64,000 bases of DNA from an uncultured bacterium (GTDB taxonomy: Bacteria; Armatimonadota; UBA5829). Position 1 is the stretch's first letter. The number at the start of each line of letters is the position of its first letter. The stretch lies in contig CALJES010000011.1 of assembly GCA_938074205.1 (NCBI GenBank), forward strand, positions 62,001 to 126,000. The letters are read 5' to 3'. The position numbers and the translations under genes are program-made. A model generated the notes under the pieces. It was not told where the DNA came from, did no database searches, and saw only the letters and a program-made list of their open reading frames with translations. Of this stretch, positions 10,301 through 19,219 are shown in pieces.

Positions 10301-10429
10301 CCGTTTAAATCAGTGCACGAATGCGACCTGATGGAACGCAGCATATCCGAGGTTCACTCCGGAGGTACTTCCTTCACATTTGAGATCAAGCCGTTCGAGA
10401 TAAAGACGTTTAAGGTAGTCAAGAAATGA
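7340..10429 (+). CDS. GH38 alpha-mannosidase
   Basis: A 1029-aa family 38 alpha-mannosidase, predicted to release terminal mannose from alpha-mannosides by a zinc-dependent retaining mechanism. ATG 7340 is used because AGGAG lies seven bases upstream. The zinc-site motif HSHIDVAW is near residue 243. The TGSMWVEADCNL block follows, and the nucleophile Asp is D356 in LPDVFGYSAALPQIL. The family motif NQFHDVLPGSS is near residue 555 and the C-terminal beta domains are intact. Length matches bacterial GH38 enzymes. No signal peptide, so cytoplasmic action on imported oligosaccharides is likely. Its stop overlaps the next start by four bases (ATGA), which implies translational coupling with the UROD-like protein. 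Confidence 0.93.
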   Translation: MSFQQTKEQIFLRKIWRRKEEIKNYLFTDHVPVRDILVRETPLFESYEQAASASGYRPIRIGEQWGGGTNAWFKISFSIPEEFRGQEVFLLIDIDGEGCVFLDGKPYQGIDLNHREVLLTQSASGGEKFELVIDAISKHWMDFRDQSPKTLRQAALAVRNAAVWDYWFNLDFLHQLAEALPEDSPRRAKIIYTLNKSVDAFDYTHTDTNSLKQSALRANEILRPLLACKSSASATNVAVHGHSHIDVAWLWPYAETRRKCARTFSTVMRLMERYPDYIFSQSQAQLYQFAKENYPTLYAEIKQKAKEGRWDVTGSMWVEADCNLCSGESLVRQILLGKNFFKDEFGIETDVLWLPDVFGYSAALPQILKKAGINYFSTIKINWSQLNRFPYTTFYWRGIDGTRVLAHFPPTTDYNALPTPQKLLEQVKYFVEKDRCDWSLLSYGWGDGGGGPDPRHLEYLQRAQDLEGLPRCRQMKISEFFHTIDGTPDLPEWVGELYLELHRGTYTTQARNKRFNRKAELVYRDAEILSSVAEGFGLAYPYDRLHREWQRILCNQFHDVLPGSSVRAVYEDTDKMYPEILGVGEDVAASAIGRICEHIDTSGPGETVVVVNTLPWDRRDVACVELPVPGNSYAVFDWEGREIPTQTDGSKIWFLAKVPSVGYAVYRLVESTPTAGGSEMRVSKDELENQFFRITLDSNGLISSITEKSTGREVVPSGQRANLLQLFEDKPNDFDAWDIDLYYDDKWEDITNLAGLDVVENGPVSGAIRLERRFGKSRLRQTIRIYADIPRIDFQTWVDWHEGHKCLKAAFPVDVNASKARYEIQFGSVERPTHTNTSWDLARFEVCAHKWADISEEGFGVSLMNDCKYGHHTKHNVMRLTLLRSPKDPDEMADMGEHEFTYALMPHRGSFAEAQTVRRAYELNVPLRTCLCKSSAGELPKVYSFISVDAENVILETVKRAEKENATILRFYECHNQRARVNVSLRMPFKSVHECDLMERSISEVHSGGTSFTFEIKPFEIKTFKVVKK

Positions 10430-11496
10430 TCAAACCGGACTGGGATAAATCGATAGAGCGATTCAAGGCGTGGTGGAATCACGACTGCGCCGATCGGGTG
10501 CTGCTGCAGGTTCTGGCGCCTCAAAAACACACCGTCGACGCAAAACCTCCGGCGCCGAAAACTCTTGAGGAGCAGTGGCTTGATACAAGCTATCGAATAC
10601 GCGCTTTCGAGTACCGATTAGCTACTACGTATTATGGAGGAGATGCGTTTCCGTATTTTGATACACATATCGGTCCCGGCACTTTAGCTTTATACCTTGG
10701 CAGCGAACCCTCGCTTGCACCCGATACCGTTTGGTACAACCCCTTCATCGAGGACATAACCGCAGCATCCGTGCCACAATACGACGAGGGCAATCGGTTT
10801 TGGCGGGTAACCTTGGATATGGTGACCAAAGGCGTCGAGCACTTTAGGGATCGAGCGCTGGTGAGCTTTCCGGATCTGATAGAGGGGCTTGATATTATCG
10901 CCAGTTTAGTCGGAACGGATCGGTTGCTTATATACCTAGTTGATGCACCCGAGCACGTGCACAGGTTTCAGGAGGCTTTGGTAGATCGATATTTCGATTA
11001 TTACGATCGCCTCTATCCCATCATAAAAGACGACATCGGAGGCACCTGCTTTTCAGCTTTCCAAACCTATGCTCCCGGCAGGATGGCAAAAGTGCAGTGC
11101 GATTTCTCCGCAATGATATCGCCGTCGATGTTTGAGGAGTTCGTGGCTCCGTATCTGGTCAAACAATGCGCGCGTCTGGACTACTCCGTATTTCACCTGG
11201 ACGGTCCATGCTGTCTGCAGCATCTAGATATACTGCTTTCTATCAAGGAGTTGGACGCGATTCAGTGGACGCCGGGCGCTGGGCAACCCTGCGCTTGCGA
11301 CGAGTCTTACATTCCTCTCTATCACAAGATTAAAGGCGCGGGCAAGAGCTGTATGATACGCGGAGGCAATCCGAATCAAGCAAGGAAACTGGTTGAGGCA
11401 CTGGGCCCTGAAGGGTTGGACATCGCAATCAATGTGTCTTCGCGGGCTGAAGCAGACGATGTTGTTCGCCAGTCATTTCATTGGCGCAGGCTATGA
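10426..11496 (+). CDS. UROD-domain protein (paralogue 1)
   Basis: A 356-aa protein of the uroporphyrinogen decarboxylase/MtaA-CmuA superfamily. It has the barrel pattern of that fold, with the segment YAPGRMAKVQCDFSAMISPSMFEEFV and then FHLDGPC. In the corrinoid methyltransferase branch a zinc-binding HxC stands at that place; here it is HLD. It is not HemE: the N-terminal arginine cluster expected of HemE is not seen and there are no haem genes beside it. The start overlaps the GH38 stop, and a DegT aminotransferase follows 14 bases after its stop codon, so it is part of the sugar operon. A role in processing a sugar-derived compound is inference only; the reaction is unknown. Confidence 0.8.
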   Translation: MIKPDWDKSIERFKAWWNHDCADRVLLQVLAPQKHTVDAKPPAPKTLEEQWLDTSYRIRAFEYRLATTYYGGDAFPYFDTHIGPGTLALYLGSEPSLAPDTVWYNPFIEDITAASVPQYDEGNRFWRVTLDMVTKGVEHFRDRALVSFPDLIEGLDIIASLVGTDRLLIYLVDAPEHVHRFQEALVDRYFDYYDRLYPIIKDDIGGTCFSAFQTYAPGRMAKVQCDFSAMISPSMFEEFVAPYLVKQCARLDYSVFHLDGPCCLQHLDILLSIKELDAIQWTPGAGQPCACDESYIPLYHKIKGAGKSCMIRGGNPNQARKLVEALGPEGLDIAINVSSRAEADDVVRQSFHWRRL

Positions 11497-11510
11497 AAGG
11501 AGCTAAGCTT

Positions 11511-12743
11511 ATGGGCAAGCTTGCAATCAACGGAGGTCCGAAGGTTCGCGAGAAGCCGTTCCCATCTTGGCCAATATGGGACGAAACTGACTGCCAAGCG
11601 CTGGTGGAAGTGTGCAGAAGCGGCCAGTGGTGGTCCGTTGGCGGCACAAAGGTAAAGGAGTTCGAGGAGAAGTTTGCAGATTACTGCGATTGCAAGATCG
11701 GCGTATGTGTTCCGAACGGCACTATAGCGCTGGTGGTGGCGCTGAAGGCCCTCAGTATCGGCTGCGGTGACGAAGTTATCGTAACGCCTTATACATTCAT
11801 CGCATCCGCCAGCTCGATCTTGGATGTCAATGCAGTTCCGATATTTGTTGATATTGATCCGGATACCTACAACATCGACCCATCAAAGATCGAGGAAGCA
11901 ATCACCGAAAAGACCAAGGCGATTATGGCCGTGCACATAGCTGGTCTGCCTTGCGACATGGATGCGATTACGCATATAGCGCGAAAACACAATCTAAAGG
12001 TTATAGAAGACTGCGCCCAAGCACATGGCGCTGAGTGGAAAGGCCGCAAAGTGGGTTCGCTGGGTGATGCAGGCGCATTCAGTTTCCAGGCGTCAAAGAA
12101 CCTCACATCCGGTGAGGGTGGTATAGTGGTAACAACAGAAGAGGAAGTCGGCGAAAGGGCTTGGTCGATTCACAATGTAGGCCGGGTGAGGGACGGCGCC
12201 TGGTACCACCATCCGGTGATGGGCAGTAACTATCGAATGACCGAGTTCCAAGCTGCTATACTGCTCAACCAAATGAGGAAACTCGATGCCGAAACCAAGC
12301 GACGCAACGAAAATGCACTCTACCTTACAGAAAAGCTTTCCAAGATTGACGGTATAAAACCGCTGAAGCGTGACGAACGAGTTACGACGCACGCGTATCA
12401 CATCTACATATTCAAATACTTGGCCGAAGAAGTCACAGGAGTGCCGCGGTCGAAGTTCATACAGGCACTCAACGCTGAAGGGATACCCTGCAGTTCAGGA
12501 TATGTGCCTTTATATCGGTCCGGTATGTTCGACCTAGACCCAGATAAATGTCCCATAGGATGTCCATTCTACGGCAAGAGAATAGTTTACAAGGACTTGT
12601 ACCTCGAAAACTGTGAGCGAGCGTGTGACAAAGAAGCCGTATGGATTATGCAGAGCGTCCTACTCGGCGAGCAACGCGATATGGATGACATCGCGAATGC
12701 TGTAGAAAAGGTCATAACCAACGCAGCAGAACTGAGAGAATGA
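11511..12743 (+). CDS. DegT/DnrJ/EryC1/StrS family PLP aminotransferase
   Basis: A 410-aa fold-type-I PLP enzyme of the sugar aminotransferase family. ATG 11511 is selected since AAAGGAG lies nine bases upstream. The protein opens with LAINGGPKVR, a hallmark of this subgroup. The PLP lysine is K196 in FSFQASKNLTSGEGG. GTIALVVALKAL and PYTFIASASS form the cofactor-phosphate and substrate region. Family members transfer an amino group to keto-sugars or inososes in the biosynthesis of amino sugars. Subgroup members next to hydrolases may work in catabolism instead. Position between a UROD-like gene and two amidohydrolases suggests a shared pathway, but the substrate is unknown. Confidence 0.88.
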   Translation: MGKLAINGGPKVREKPFPSWPIWDETDCQALVEVCRSGQWWSVGGTKVKEFEEKFADYCDCKIGVCVPNGTIALVVALKALSIGCGDEVIVTPYTFIASASSILDVNAVPIFVDIDPDTYNIDPSKIEEAITEKTKAIMAVHIAGLPCDMDAITHIARKHNLKVIEDCAQAHGAEWKGRKVGSLGDAGAFSFQASKNLTSGEGGIVVTTEEEVGERAWSIHNVGRVRDGAWYHHPVMGSNYRMTEFQAAILLNQMRKLDAETKRRNENALYLTEKLSKIDGIKPLKRDERVTTHAYHIYIFKYLAEEVTGVPRSKFIQALNAEGIPCSSGYVPLYRSGMFDLDPDKCPIGCPFYGKRIVYKDLYLENCERACDKEAVWIMQSVLLGEQRDMDDIANAVEKVITNAAELRE

Positions 12744-12795
12744 CTGCGGCAAATACCGCTTCACGCGAATCTATATTGATGGGAATACGAGGCAA

Positions 12796-13539
12796 TTGAA
12801 ACTTGACTTCTTTGACTGTAACGCCCAGATCGGCCGCTTTGGAGCACCTGAAAAGGAACACTATTTCGAGCCTTCGGAGCTGATTAGTAGGCTAGCAGAA
12901 TGCGGTATTCGACGGGCTCTGGTTTTCCATGCTTTGGCTAAGGAACTCCACCCAGCAGAAGGAAACACAGCGCTCACGCGGTCTATACGGGACTTCCCTA
13001 ATCTGAGTGCTTGCTGGGTGGCCATGCCTCATCACACCGGTGAGATGCCGCCACCAGAGGTCTTCATATCGGAAATGCAGAAAGCGGGCGCGCGTGCGGT
13101 TCGCCTGTTCCCGATTGTGCACAACTATCAGCTTTCCGATTGGTGCGCTGGGGAGATGCTCAGTGCGTTCGAAGATAGACGCGTACCGGTGTTCATCGAG
13201 GCTGGTCAGACTAACTACGACCAACTGGCCAACGTGTTAAAGTCACATCCGAATCTTCGAATAATTGTCACGCAGACCTCATACCGCTGCGACCGCCAAA
13301 TCTATCCGCTAATGGAGAAGTTTGAGCACTTCAAAGTTGAAACTTCTTCATACTTGGCTGCGGGTGGAATCGAGGCAATTTGCAGACGTTTTGGTGCGAC
13401 AAGACTCGTTTTCGGCACGGGTGCGCCCTATACGGAGCCAGGCGCAGCCGTCGCTTCGATAACTTTTGCTGACATAGCGCACGAAGAAAAGCAAGCAATA
13501 GCCTCTGATAACCTAGAGCGATTGCTGACGTGGGAGTAG
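12796..13539 (+). CDS. Amidohydrolase-family TIM-barrel protein (1)
   Basis: A 247-aa protein of the amidohydrolase_2 (metal-dependent hydrolase) type. It begins FDCNAQIGRFG, where typical members have DxHxH; here the two metal-binding histidines are replaced (C-N-A-Q). Late in the protein, VFGTGAPYTEPGAA stands where FGSDxP is normal. The family fold is therefore recognisable, but the metal site appears degenerate. The start is TTG at 12796, with a close GAGG. It precedes a second amidohydrolase with a better-preserved site by nine bases. A regulatory or partner role beside the active paralogue is plausible but unproven. Confidence 0.72.
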   Translation: MKLDFFDCNAQIGRFGAPEKEHYFEPSELISRLAECGIRRALVFHALAKELHPAEGNTALTRSIRDFPNLSACWVAMPHHTGEMPPPEVFISEMQKAGARAVRLFPIVHNYQLSDWCAGEMLSAFEDRRVPVFIEAGQTNYDQLANVLKSHPNLRIIVTQTSYRCDRQIYPLMEKFEHFKVETSSYLAAGGIEAICRRFGATRLVFGTGAPYTEPGAAVASITFADIAHEEKQAIASDNLERLLTWE

Positions 13540-13548
13540 AAACACGCG

Positions 13549-14364
13549 TTGGGTGAGCAGGTTCTGAAGTATAGGATGCGAGATGAGGTATTGGCGGGCA
13601 CGCCAGTTAGCGCCTTCGAGATAGTTGACTGCCACGGACATCTAGGGTATTGGCACCACTTTAACATACCGGCTAGGACTGCTGAGGATATGGTGCGGCT
13701 GATGGACCTGTGTGGCATTCGTTGTGTTGTTGCTTCGGCTCATGCGGCTATAGGCCCTGACTACAAACTTGGCAACGATCAGATACTTGAAGCTATGCGG
13801 CGGTTTCCGGGCCGAATATATGGTTATTGCACCATTAACCCACACGCTTCCAGACATGAAATAATCGACGAGCTAAAGCGGTGCTTCGATTCCGGCATGA
13901 TAGCCATTAAACTGCACCCTTCCGTCCACAAGTCAAGGGTCGACGGCGAAGGCTACGCTCTGGCGTGGGAGTTTGCTAACGAGCACTCATTATGTGTGCT
14001 CAGCCACACCGCGGTAAACGATCCTTACTGCAGCGTCAACGCATTCGATACCATAGCTCGAAGTTACCCAAACGCGAAGGTTCTCATAGGACACTGCGGA
14101 TTTGGCTACGAAGGCGCAGGGCAGTCCTGCGATTTGGCTCAAAAGTATACAAACGTTTACTTGGATATTACCTCGTCCACATTTTACACGGGCTTGCTGG
14201 AACGAGTGGTGGTTGGCGCCGGCGCAGATAGGGTGCTCTTCGGAACCGATTGTCCCTTTATTGATTGCAGGGCTCAGATAGGACGGTTTGCTTTTTCCAA
14301 CCTGGATGACGAGGAGCTGCGCCTAACCCTTGGCGCAAACGCGCGCAGGCTCTTCTGCATATAG
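13549..14364 (+). CDS. Amidohydrolase-family metal-dependent hydrolase (2)
   Basis: A 271-aa amidohydrolase_2-type TIM barrel. The metal motif DCHGHLG is near residue 28. AIKLHPS appears mid-protein, then VLIGHCG and the late FGTDCP, which supplies the catalytic Asp. All expected landmarks of the family are present, unlike the preceding paralogue. Such enzymes act as decarboxylases, lactonases or amidases on small ring or chain acids. A lactonase or decarboxylase step in sugar-acid breakdown would suit the neighbouring lyase and mannosidase, but this is inference. The TTG start at 13549 has GGGAG about 13 bases upstream; ATG at 13576 is a possible alternative without a ribosome site. Confidence 0.8.
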   Translation: MGEQVLKYRMRDEVLAGTPVSAFEIVDCHGHLGYWHHFNIPARTAEDMVRLMDLCGIRCVVASAHAAIGPDYKLGNDQILEAMRRFPGRIYGYCTINPHASRHEIIDELKRCFDSGMIAIKLHPSVHKSRVDGEGYALAWEFANEHSLCVLSHTAVNDPYCSVNAFDTIARSYPNAKVLIGHCGFGYEGAGQSCDLAQKYTNVYLDITSSTFYTGLLERVVVGAGADRVLFGTDCPFIDCRAQIGRFAFSNLDDEELRLTLGANARRLFCI

Positions 14365-14416
14365 TGCCCGGTCGGCAGAGGTTCTATGTGAACACTCGGC
14401 AGTGGAGGCTTCGAAA

Positions 14417-17218
14417 ATGAGTTCGATCTGGATGAGGTCAACTAAGATGGCTATGTTTGGGGCTTTCCTCGCGCACCTTTCTATAGGTACGGCTACTCCA
14501 GGTGCTACTGCGGGAAAGACTTCGGGTGCGTTATTTCCAGAAAGCCTTGTGCGAAAGGCTCGCGAGAACGCTGCGAAGTATCAGTGGGCCAGCCAGATAC
14601 AGAAGCAAATAGTTTCTGCTGCGCAACCGTGGATGAACTACTCCGACGACGAGCTTTGGTCGATGATGTTCGGTAATACAATAAAGCGCGCTTGGCAGGT
14701 TTGGTCGAGTGGTTATTGTCCAACCTGCAAAAAGAGCGTGCCAATGTACACCTGGGTGGTGAATGCACTGGAGAGACCCTGGAAGGTTCAATGTCCTCAT
14801 TGCAAAGAGCTCTTTCCTAAGAATGACTTTCTGAAGTACTACCAATCAGGTCTGGACGAGCACGGAATCTTCGATCCCCAAAAAGCAGACCGTTCTTTAC
14901 TCTATAATACGGAGCACCCTAATCCCAACGACCCGCTTCATAAGTTCGGTGTAGACGACGGTGAGGGTTATGTTGAGGGTGACAAACGTTGGCGGTTCAT
15001 TGGTGCCTATCTGATATATGGTCAATGGAAGCAGGCCGTCTTAGGAGGAATCGTCAACCTGGCGGCAGCATATGTGGTGACGGGCGACCGCAGATATGCC
15101 CACAAGGCGGGGATCCTGTTGGATCGCGTAGCGGATGTATATCCCTCTATGGACTTCAAAGAGCAGGGCGTAATGTACGAAGGTCCGGCAGCAGCGGGGT
15201 ACGTTTCAACCTGGCACGACGCCTGTGTGGAAACCCGGTCTCTTGCGATAGCTTACGATCAAATCTTCGAGGCTATCCGAGAAGATAAAGAGTTAGTCGA
15301 CTTCCTAGCTGCAAAGGCTCGCGCTTACAAACTTGGCAACCCAAAACAAACTTGGGCGGATATACAGCGAAACATCGAGGACAACATATTGCGCCACGCA
15401 GTAGATCATAAAGACAGAATCTACTCCAACTATCCTCAGACTGACCTTACAATAGCCATTATAAAGACTGTTTTGGGATGGTCAGCCAACCGCGCCGAGG
15501 TTATGCAGATCCTCGACGAAATCCTGGACAAGGCGACGGCAGTCGACGGCCTCACAGGTGAAAAGGGTCTTGCTGGGTACTCAGCTTGGTCACCCAAGAC
15601 GCTGGCGTCGATATTGTCGATGTATGCCCGTGTGGATCGCGGATTCATACGCGAGGCTTGCCGCAGACATCCGAAACTTCCGGCCGGCTACAGATTTTTT
15701 ATTGATCTGTGGTGCTTGGGCAAGTACTACCCCAACGTCGGCGACACGGGAGCATTTTGTAGACCAAACGAGTCGTACGAAGGAGTTGTGCTCACTCGGA
15801 GTCCAGGTCTGAACCCTTCTGGATTTTCATTTCTCTGGGAGCTATACGAAATTACCCAGGATCCGGCTTTCGTTCAAGTCCTTTATCGCGGAAACGGTTA
15901 CTCAGTCGAAGGCCTACCCTACGACATCTTCGCTGAGGATCCGGAAGTATTCCAAGCCAAGGTGAAAAACGTTATCGAGCAGTTCGGCCGATCGCCGAAA
16001 GTCGGTAGTGTTAACAAAACTGAGTGGCACGTTGCTGTGCTGCGTTCTGGAACAGGCGAGCACGAACGCGCTGTATGGCTTAACTACGAAAGCGGCGGAG
16101 GGCACGGTCACGCCGACGGGATGAACCTGGGGTTGTACGCTAAGGGAATGGATCTGATGTCGGACTTCGGCTACCCTCAGGTGCAATATGGCGGTTGGAC
16201 TTCACCTCGCGCTGTTTGGTACAAGAAATCCGCTGCACACAATACGGTGGTAGTGGATGGTAACGACCTAGTGCGCAGCTCGGGAGTAACAACACTGTGG
16301 GCCAACGGGCAGATGTTTCGCGCGGTCCGCGCTTCAGGTCCAGAAATGATCGGCGCCAAACAGTTTGAGAGAACCGTTGCATTCATTGACATCTCCGATA
16401 CGGATTCGTATGTGTTCGATGTGTTTCGCGTAGTAGGAGGCACAGAGCATGCTAAGTTTACACACGCGTGCTACGGCAGTTTGAAAACCGAAGGCTTGTC
16501 ACTGAAAGCCGCTGAAGATTACGGTCGAAACACACTACTTCGCAACTTCCGGTCTGACTTGTCACCGCGGCCAGCGTGGGTGGCTGACTGGTCTGCTGAA
16601 GATCGCTATAACGTGCACAAGCAGAAACGCGACATACACTTGCGTTGTATAGACCTGACTACTTCAGCAGAGGCGATGATCTGTGAAGCCTGGGTGGGAT
16701 CCGGTTTCAATGAGACAGAGGCCACCTGGATTCCATGCCTAGTATCCCGGCGCCGAGCAGATAGAGCGCCGCTAGCATCAACTTTTGTTACCCTTATCGA
16801 ACCTTACGAGCAGTCCACTAAAATCAAGAGCGTCCGGCGTCTGAGCTTAGAAACGTCCTCTGGCCGGGCATACCCGGATTCCTTTGTAGCCGTGGAAGTG
16901 GTTTTTGCGAACGGATTTAAGGATGTCGTTATCGCAGCAGACGCGGACAATCCTTTGGCACTTGAACCTGCATACCGCGAGAACGAAATAATCATCCAAA
17001 GAGACTGCGGCATAAAACTCAACGGGGAAATGTGCTGGGTACGTTTCGACAGAAACGGATCGGTAGTTCGATTAGCAATGTGTCGAGGGCAATCGGTAAC
17101 TATTGGTGATATTTCTTTGAGTATGAAAGATAAGGTAGAGTTTGTCGAAGTCGACGTTCGCCAAGGCAAAGCTGTAGCGGGCGAAAGCGACAGCGTGCGT
17201 TCTCTGAAGATCAGGTGA
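14417..17218 (+). CDS. Heparinase II/III-like polysaccharide lyase with zinc-ribbon insert
   Basis: A 933-aa exported protein. ATG 14417 has GGAGG ten bases upstream and starts a signal peptide (about residues 1-33). A two-CxxC ribbon follows, CPTC near residue 101 and CPHC near 126, set about 22 residues apart. Next comes an alpha/alpha-toroid (about 150-540) and then the heparinase II/III C-terminal beta-sandwich with GGGHGHADGMNLGLYAKG near residue 565. Family members cleave uronic-acid-containing polysaccharides by beta-elimination, leaving unsaturated ends. The zinc ribbon is an accessory feature that I know from some environmental relatives; its role is unknown. The ORF overlaps the end of the previous gene only if a far upstream start is used, which I reject. 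Confidence 0.82.
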   Translation: MSSIWMRSTKMAMFGAFLAHLSIGTATPGATAGKTSGALFPESLVRKARENAAKYQWASQIQKQIVSAAQPWMNYSDDELWSMMFGNTIKRAWQVWSSGYCPTCKKSVPMYTWVVNALERPWKVQCPHCKELFPKNDFLKYYQSGLDEHGIFDPQKADRSLLYNTEHPNPNDPLHKFGVDDGEGYVEGDKRWRFIGAYLIYGQWKQAVLGGIVNLAAAYVVTGDRRYAHKAGILLDRVADVYPSMDFKEQGVMYEGPAAAGYVSTWHDACVETRSLAIAYDQIFEAIREDKELVDFLAAKARAYKLGNPKQTWADIQRNIEDNILRHAVDHKDRIYSNYPQTDLTIAIIKTVLGWSANRAEVMQILDEILDKATAVDGLTGEKGLAGYSAWSPKTLASILSMYARVDRGFIREACRRHPKLPAGYRFFIDLWCLGKYYPNVGDTGAFCRPNESYEGVVLTRSPGLNPSGFSFLWELYEITQDPAFVQVLYRGNGYSVEGLPYDIFAEDPEVFQAKVKNVIEQFGRSPKVGSVNKTEWHVAVLRSGTGEHERAVWLNYESGGGHGHADGMNLGLYAKGMDLMSDFGYPQVQYGGWTSPRAVWYKKSAAHNTVVVDGNDLVRSSGVTTLWANGQMFRAVRASGPEMIGAKQFERTVAFIDISDTDSYVFDVFRVVGGTEHAKFTHACYGSLKTEGLSLKAAEDYGRNTLLRNFRSDLSPRPAWVADWSAEDRYNVHKQKRDIHLRCIDLTTSAEAMICEAWVGSGFNETEATWIPCLVSRRRADRAPLASTFVTLIEPYEQSTKIKSVRRLSLETSSGRAYPDSFVAVEVVFANGFKDVVIAADADNPLALEPAYRENEIIIQRDCGIKLNGEMCWVRFDRNGSVVRLAMCRGQSVTIGDISLSMKDKVEFVEVDVRQGKAVAGESDSVRSLKIR

Positions 17219-17311
17219 TGCCTCGAGTCCTTATCCCTCAACGGGCAGGCGGTCGGAGGCGGAAGACGATGCGTTCATTGGGATTTAACTCAACAGATAC
17301 GTGGTTTTGCC

Positions 17312-19219
17312 ATGAGCTGTGACGCTTCTTCGCAGAAGTCGTTTTCTTTGCGGCGAGCTGCAATAATAGGGATACTGCTTGTTCCGATCAACTGCTATTG
17401 GGTCATCGCAGCAGAGCTGCGCTGGTATGTTGTCCTGACACTTAATCCCTTGTTTGTTACGCCGATCTTCTACTTGTTCGCTCTTTGTGGGGTCAACTTC
17501 GCCCTTAAGCGCTTTATGCCTCGAGCAGCTTTGAAACCGGCGGAGTTGGTAGTCATCTACGTTATGCTCGTGATGTCGTGCACAGTAGCCACACACGATT
17601 TCATCATCAACCTTATATCGCTCATGCCATGGCCCGCTTGGTTTGCTACCCCTGAAAACCGATGGGAGCAAAATGTGTTTCCGCATCTGCCGAGGTGGTT
17701 GCTTGTGTGGGATAAGCAGCTGCTGAGAGGATACTTCAGTGGCAGCGAGTCTTTTTTGGATCCGCAGGTGCTCGCAATGTGGTTGGGTCCGCTTGCGTTT
17801 TGGGGGCTTTTTATTCTGAACATAGGCTGGATGATGCTCTGCTTGAACGTTCTCATTCGTAGAGCCTGGATAGACGAAACGCGGTTGTCATTTCCTATTG
17901 TAAGACTGCCGCTGGAAATGACGGAGGAGTCGCTCGCGCAAAGGTTCTTCGCGTCCAAAACAATGTGGTTGGGTTTTGCACTTGCCGCAGCGATTAACAT
18001 CTTAAACGGGCTTCACGAGTATTTTCCCAACCTACCGCACCTTCAGACCAGACACACCTGGATCGTTTTCCGAATGCCACCTTGGAGTGCTATTCGAGGC
18101 TTCTGCACCACATTCTACCCATTTGCGATAGGACTTGCCTTCTTAGTTCCTCTGGATGTCTCGTTTTCTTGTTGGTTTTTCTACTTATTTGCGAAGGCGC
18201 AGGCGGTAATCGGCTACCAGTTGGGCTACGGCAACGTCCCCGATTTTCCATTCGTCACCGAACAGAGCATAGGAGCGTGGTTAGCTTTCGGTGCTTCCCT
18301 GCTTTATATGAGTCGCAGACACTTACTGAGAGCCGTTAGAGTCGCACTAGGTCCCCCTGACGGAACTGATCGTGGGGAGCCTATGTCTTATCGGACTGCG
18401 TTCTGGGGATTTGTGGCAGGCACGGTCGTTTTCTTTTCTTTCTGGTGCGCAGCGGGAATGAGTCTTTTCTGGGCTATAGCTACGACTGCCGCATATTTGC
18501 TACTTTCATTGTGCATCACGCGCGTCAGAGCGGAAGCGGGTGGGCAACACACCGTGTGGGATTTAGAGCCGATGAATCTGATGCGGCTTTTCGACTCGCG
18601 CTTAGTGGGAAACGCCAATTTGGCTGTTGGAGCACTTAACCACTGGTACTGGCGGCTCAACAGGTGTCACGTGATGCCTAGCCAGCTCGAAGCGTTCAAA
18701 CTGGCTCAGGAACACGGATTGGAGTTGAGGCGGTTGGTTCCGCCTATGCTTGGTGCATTCGCTTTGTCAATTGTATGCGGTATGTGGAGCTGTCTGGACA
18801 TTCTATATCGCGAAGGCGCCTCCAAGTGTCTCGGCTTTGCGTATTGGACTGGGATTGAAAGCTTCAACTGGCTCGAAAGTTCTTTGGGCCATGGTTTCAG
18901 GGTTGAGGCTTCTCGTTGGTCCGCTGTTTGTGCGGGCGGCATATTCGTTTTCTTACTTGCTTGGCTGAGGTCTCGCTTTGTGTGGTTTCCTTTTCACCCA
19001 CTTGGTTACTGTATTGGCCCTGCACTCATATGGTTGTGGCTGCCCTTTTTGATTGCCTGGGCGATCAAATTGGTAATACTGCGCTACGGAGGGCTTAGGA
19101 TGTATCGCCGGGCGCTGCCTTTCTTTCTGGGGTTGGTACTTGGCGACTACGTAACCGGTGCTCTCTGGTCGCTTATAGGAGTAACCTGGAATATTCCGGT
19201 TTATCAGATATTTCACTAG
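17312..19219 (+). CDS. Polytopic membrane protein, DUF6785/DUF6784-like
   Basis: A 635-aa integral membrane protein with about 12-14 hydrophobic segments. I recognise it as the DUF6785/DUF6784 type by the block LSFPIVRLPLEMTEE near residue 190 and by the AEAGGQHTVWDLEPMNLMR stretch in the second half. Its length and topology suit a transporter related to oligopeptide-transporter-like folds, but no substrate has been shown to my knowledge. It closes the plus-strand run that begins with the alpha-mannosidase, so an uptake or export role for a glycan fragment is reasonable inference. The ATG at 17312 has no strong ribosome site. Gap to the preceding lyase is 93 bases. Confidence 0.7.
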   Translation: MSCDASSQKSFSLRRAAIIGILLVPINCYWVIAAELRWYVVLTLNPLFVTPIFYLFALCGVNFALKRFMPRAALKPAELVVIYVMLVMSCTVATHDFIINLISLMPWPAWFATPENRWEQNVFPHLPRWLLVWDKQLLRGYFSGSESFLDPQVLAMWLGPLAFWGLFILNIGWMMLCLNVLIRRAWIDETRLSFPIVRLPLEMTEESLAQRFFASKTMWLGFALAAAINILNGLHEYFPNLPHLQTRHTWIVFRMPPWSAIRGFCTTFYPFAIGLAFLVPLDVSFSCWFFYLFAKAQAVIGYQLGYGNVPDFPFVTEQSIGAWLAFGASLLYMSRRHLLRAVRVALGPPDGTDRGEPMSYRTAFWGFVAGTVVFFSFWCAAGMSLFWAIATTAAYLLLSLCITRVRAEAGGQHTVWDLEPMNLMRLFDSRLVGNANLAVGALNHWYWRLNRCHVMPSQLEAFKLAQEHGLELRRLVPPMLGAFALSIVCGMWSCLDILYREGASKCLGFAYWTGIESFNWLESSLGHGFRVEASRWSAVCAGGIFVFLLAWLRSRFVWFPFHPLGYCIGPALIWLWLPFLIAWAIKLVILRYGGLRMYRRALPFFLGLVLGDYVTGALWSLIGVTWNIPVYQIFH

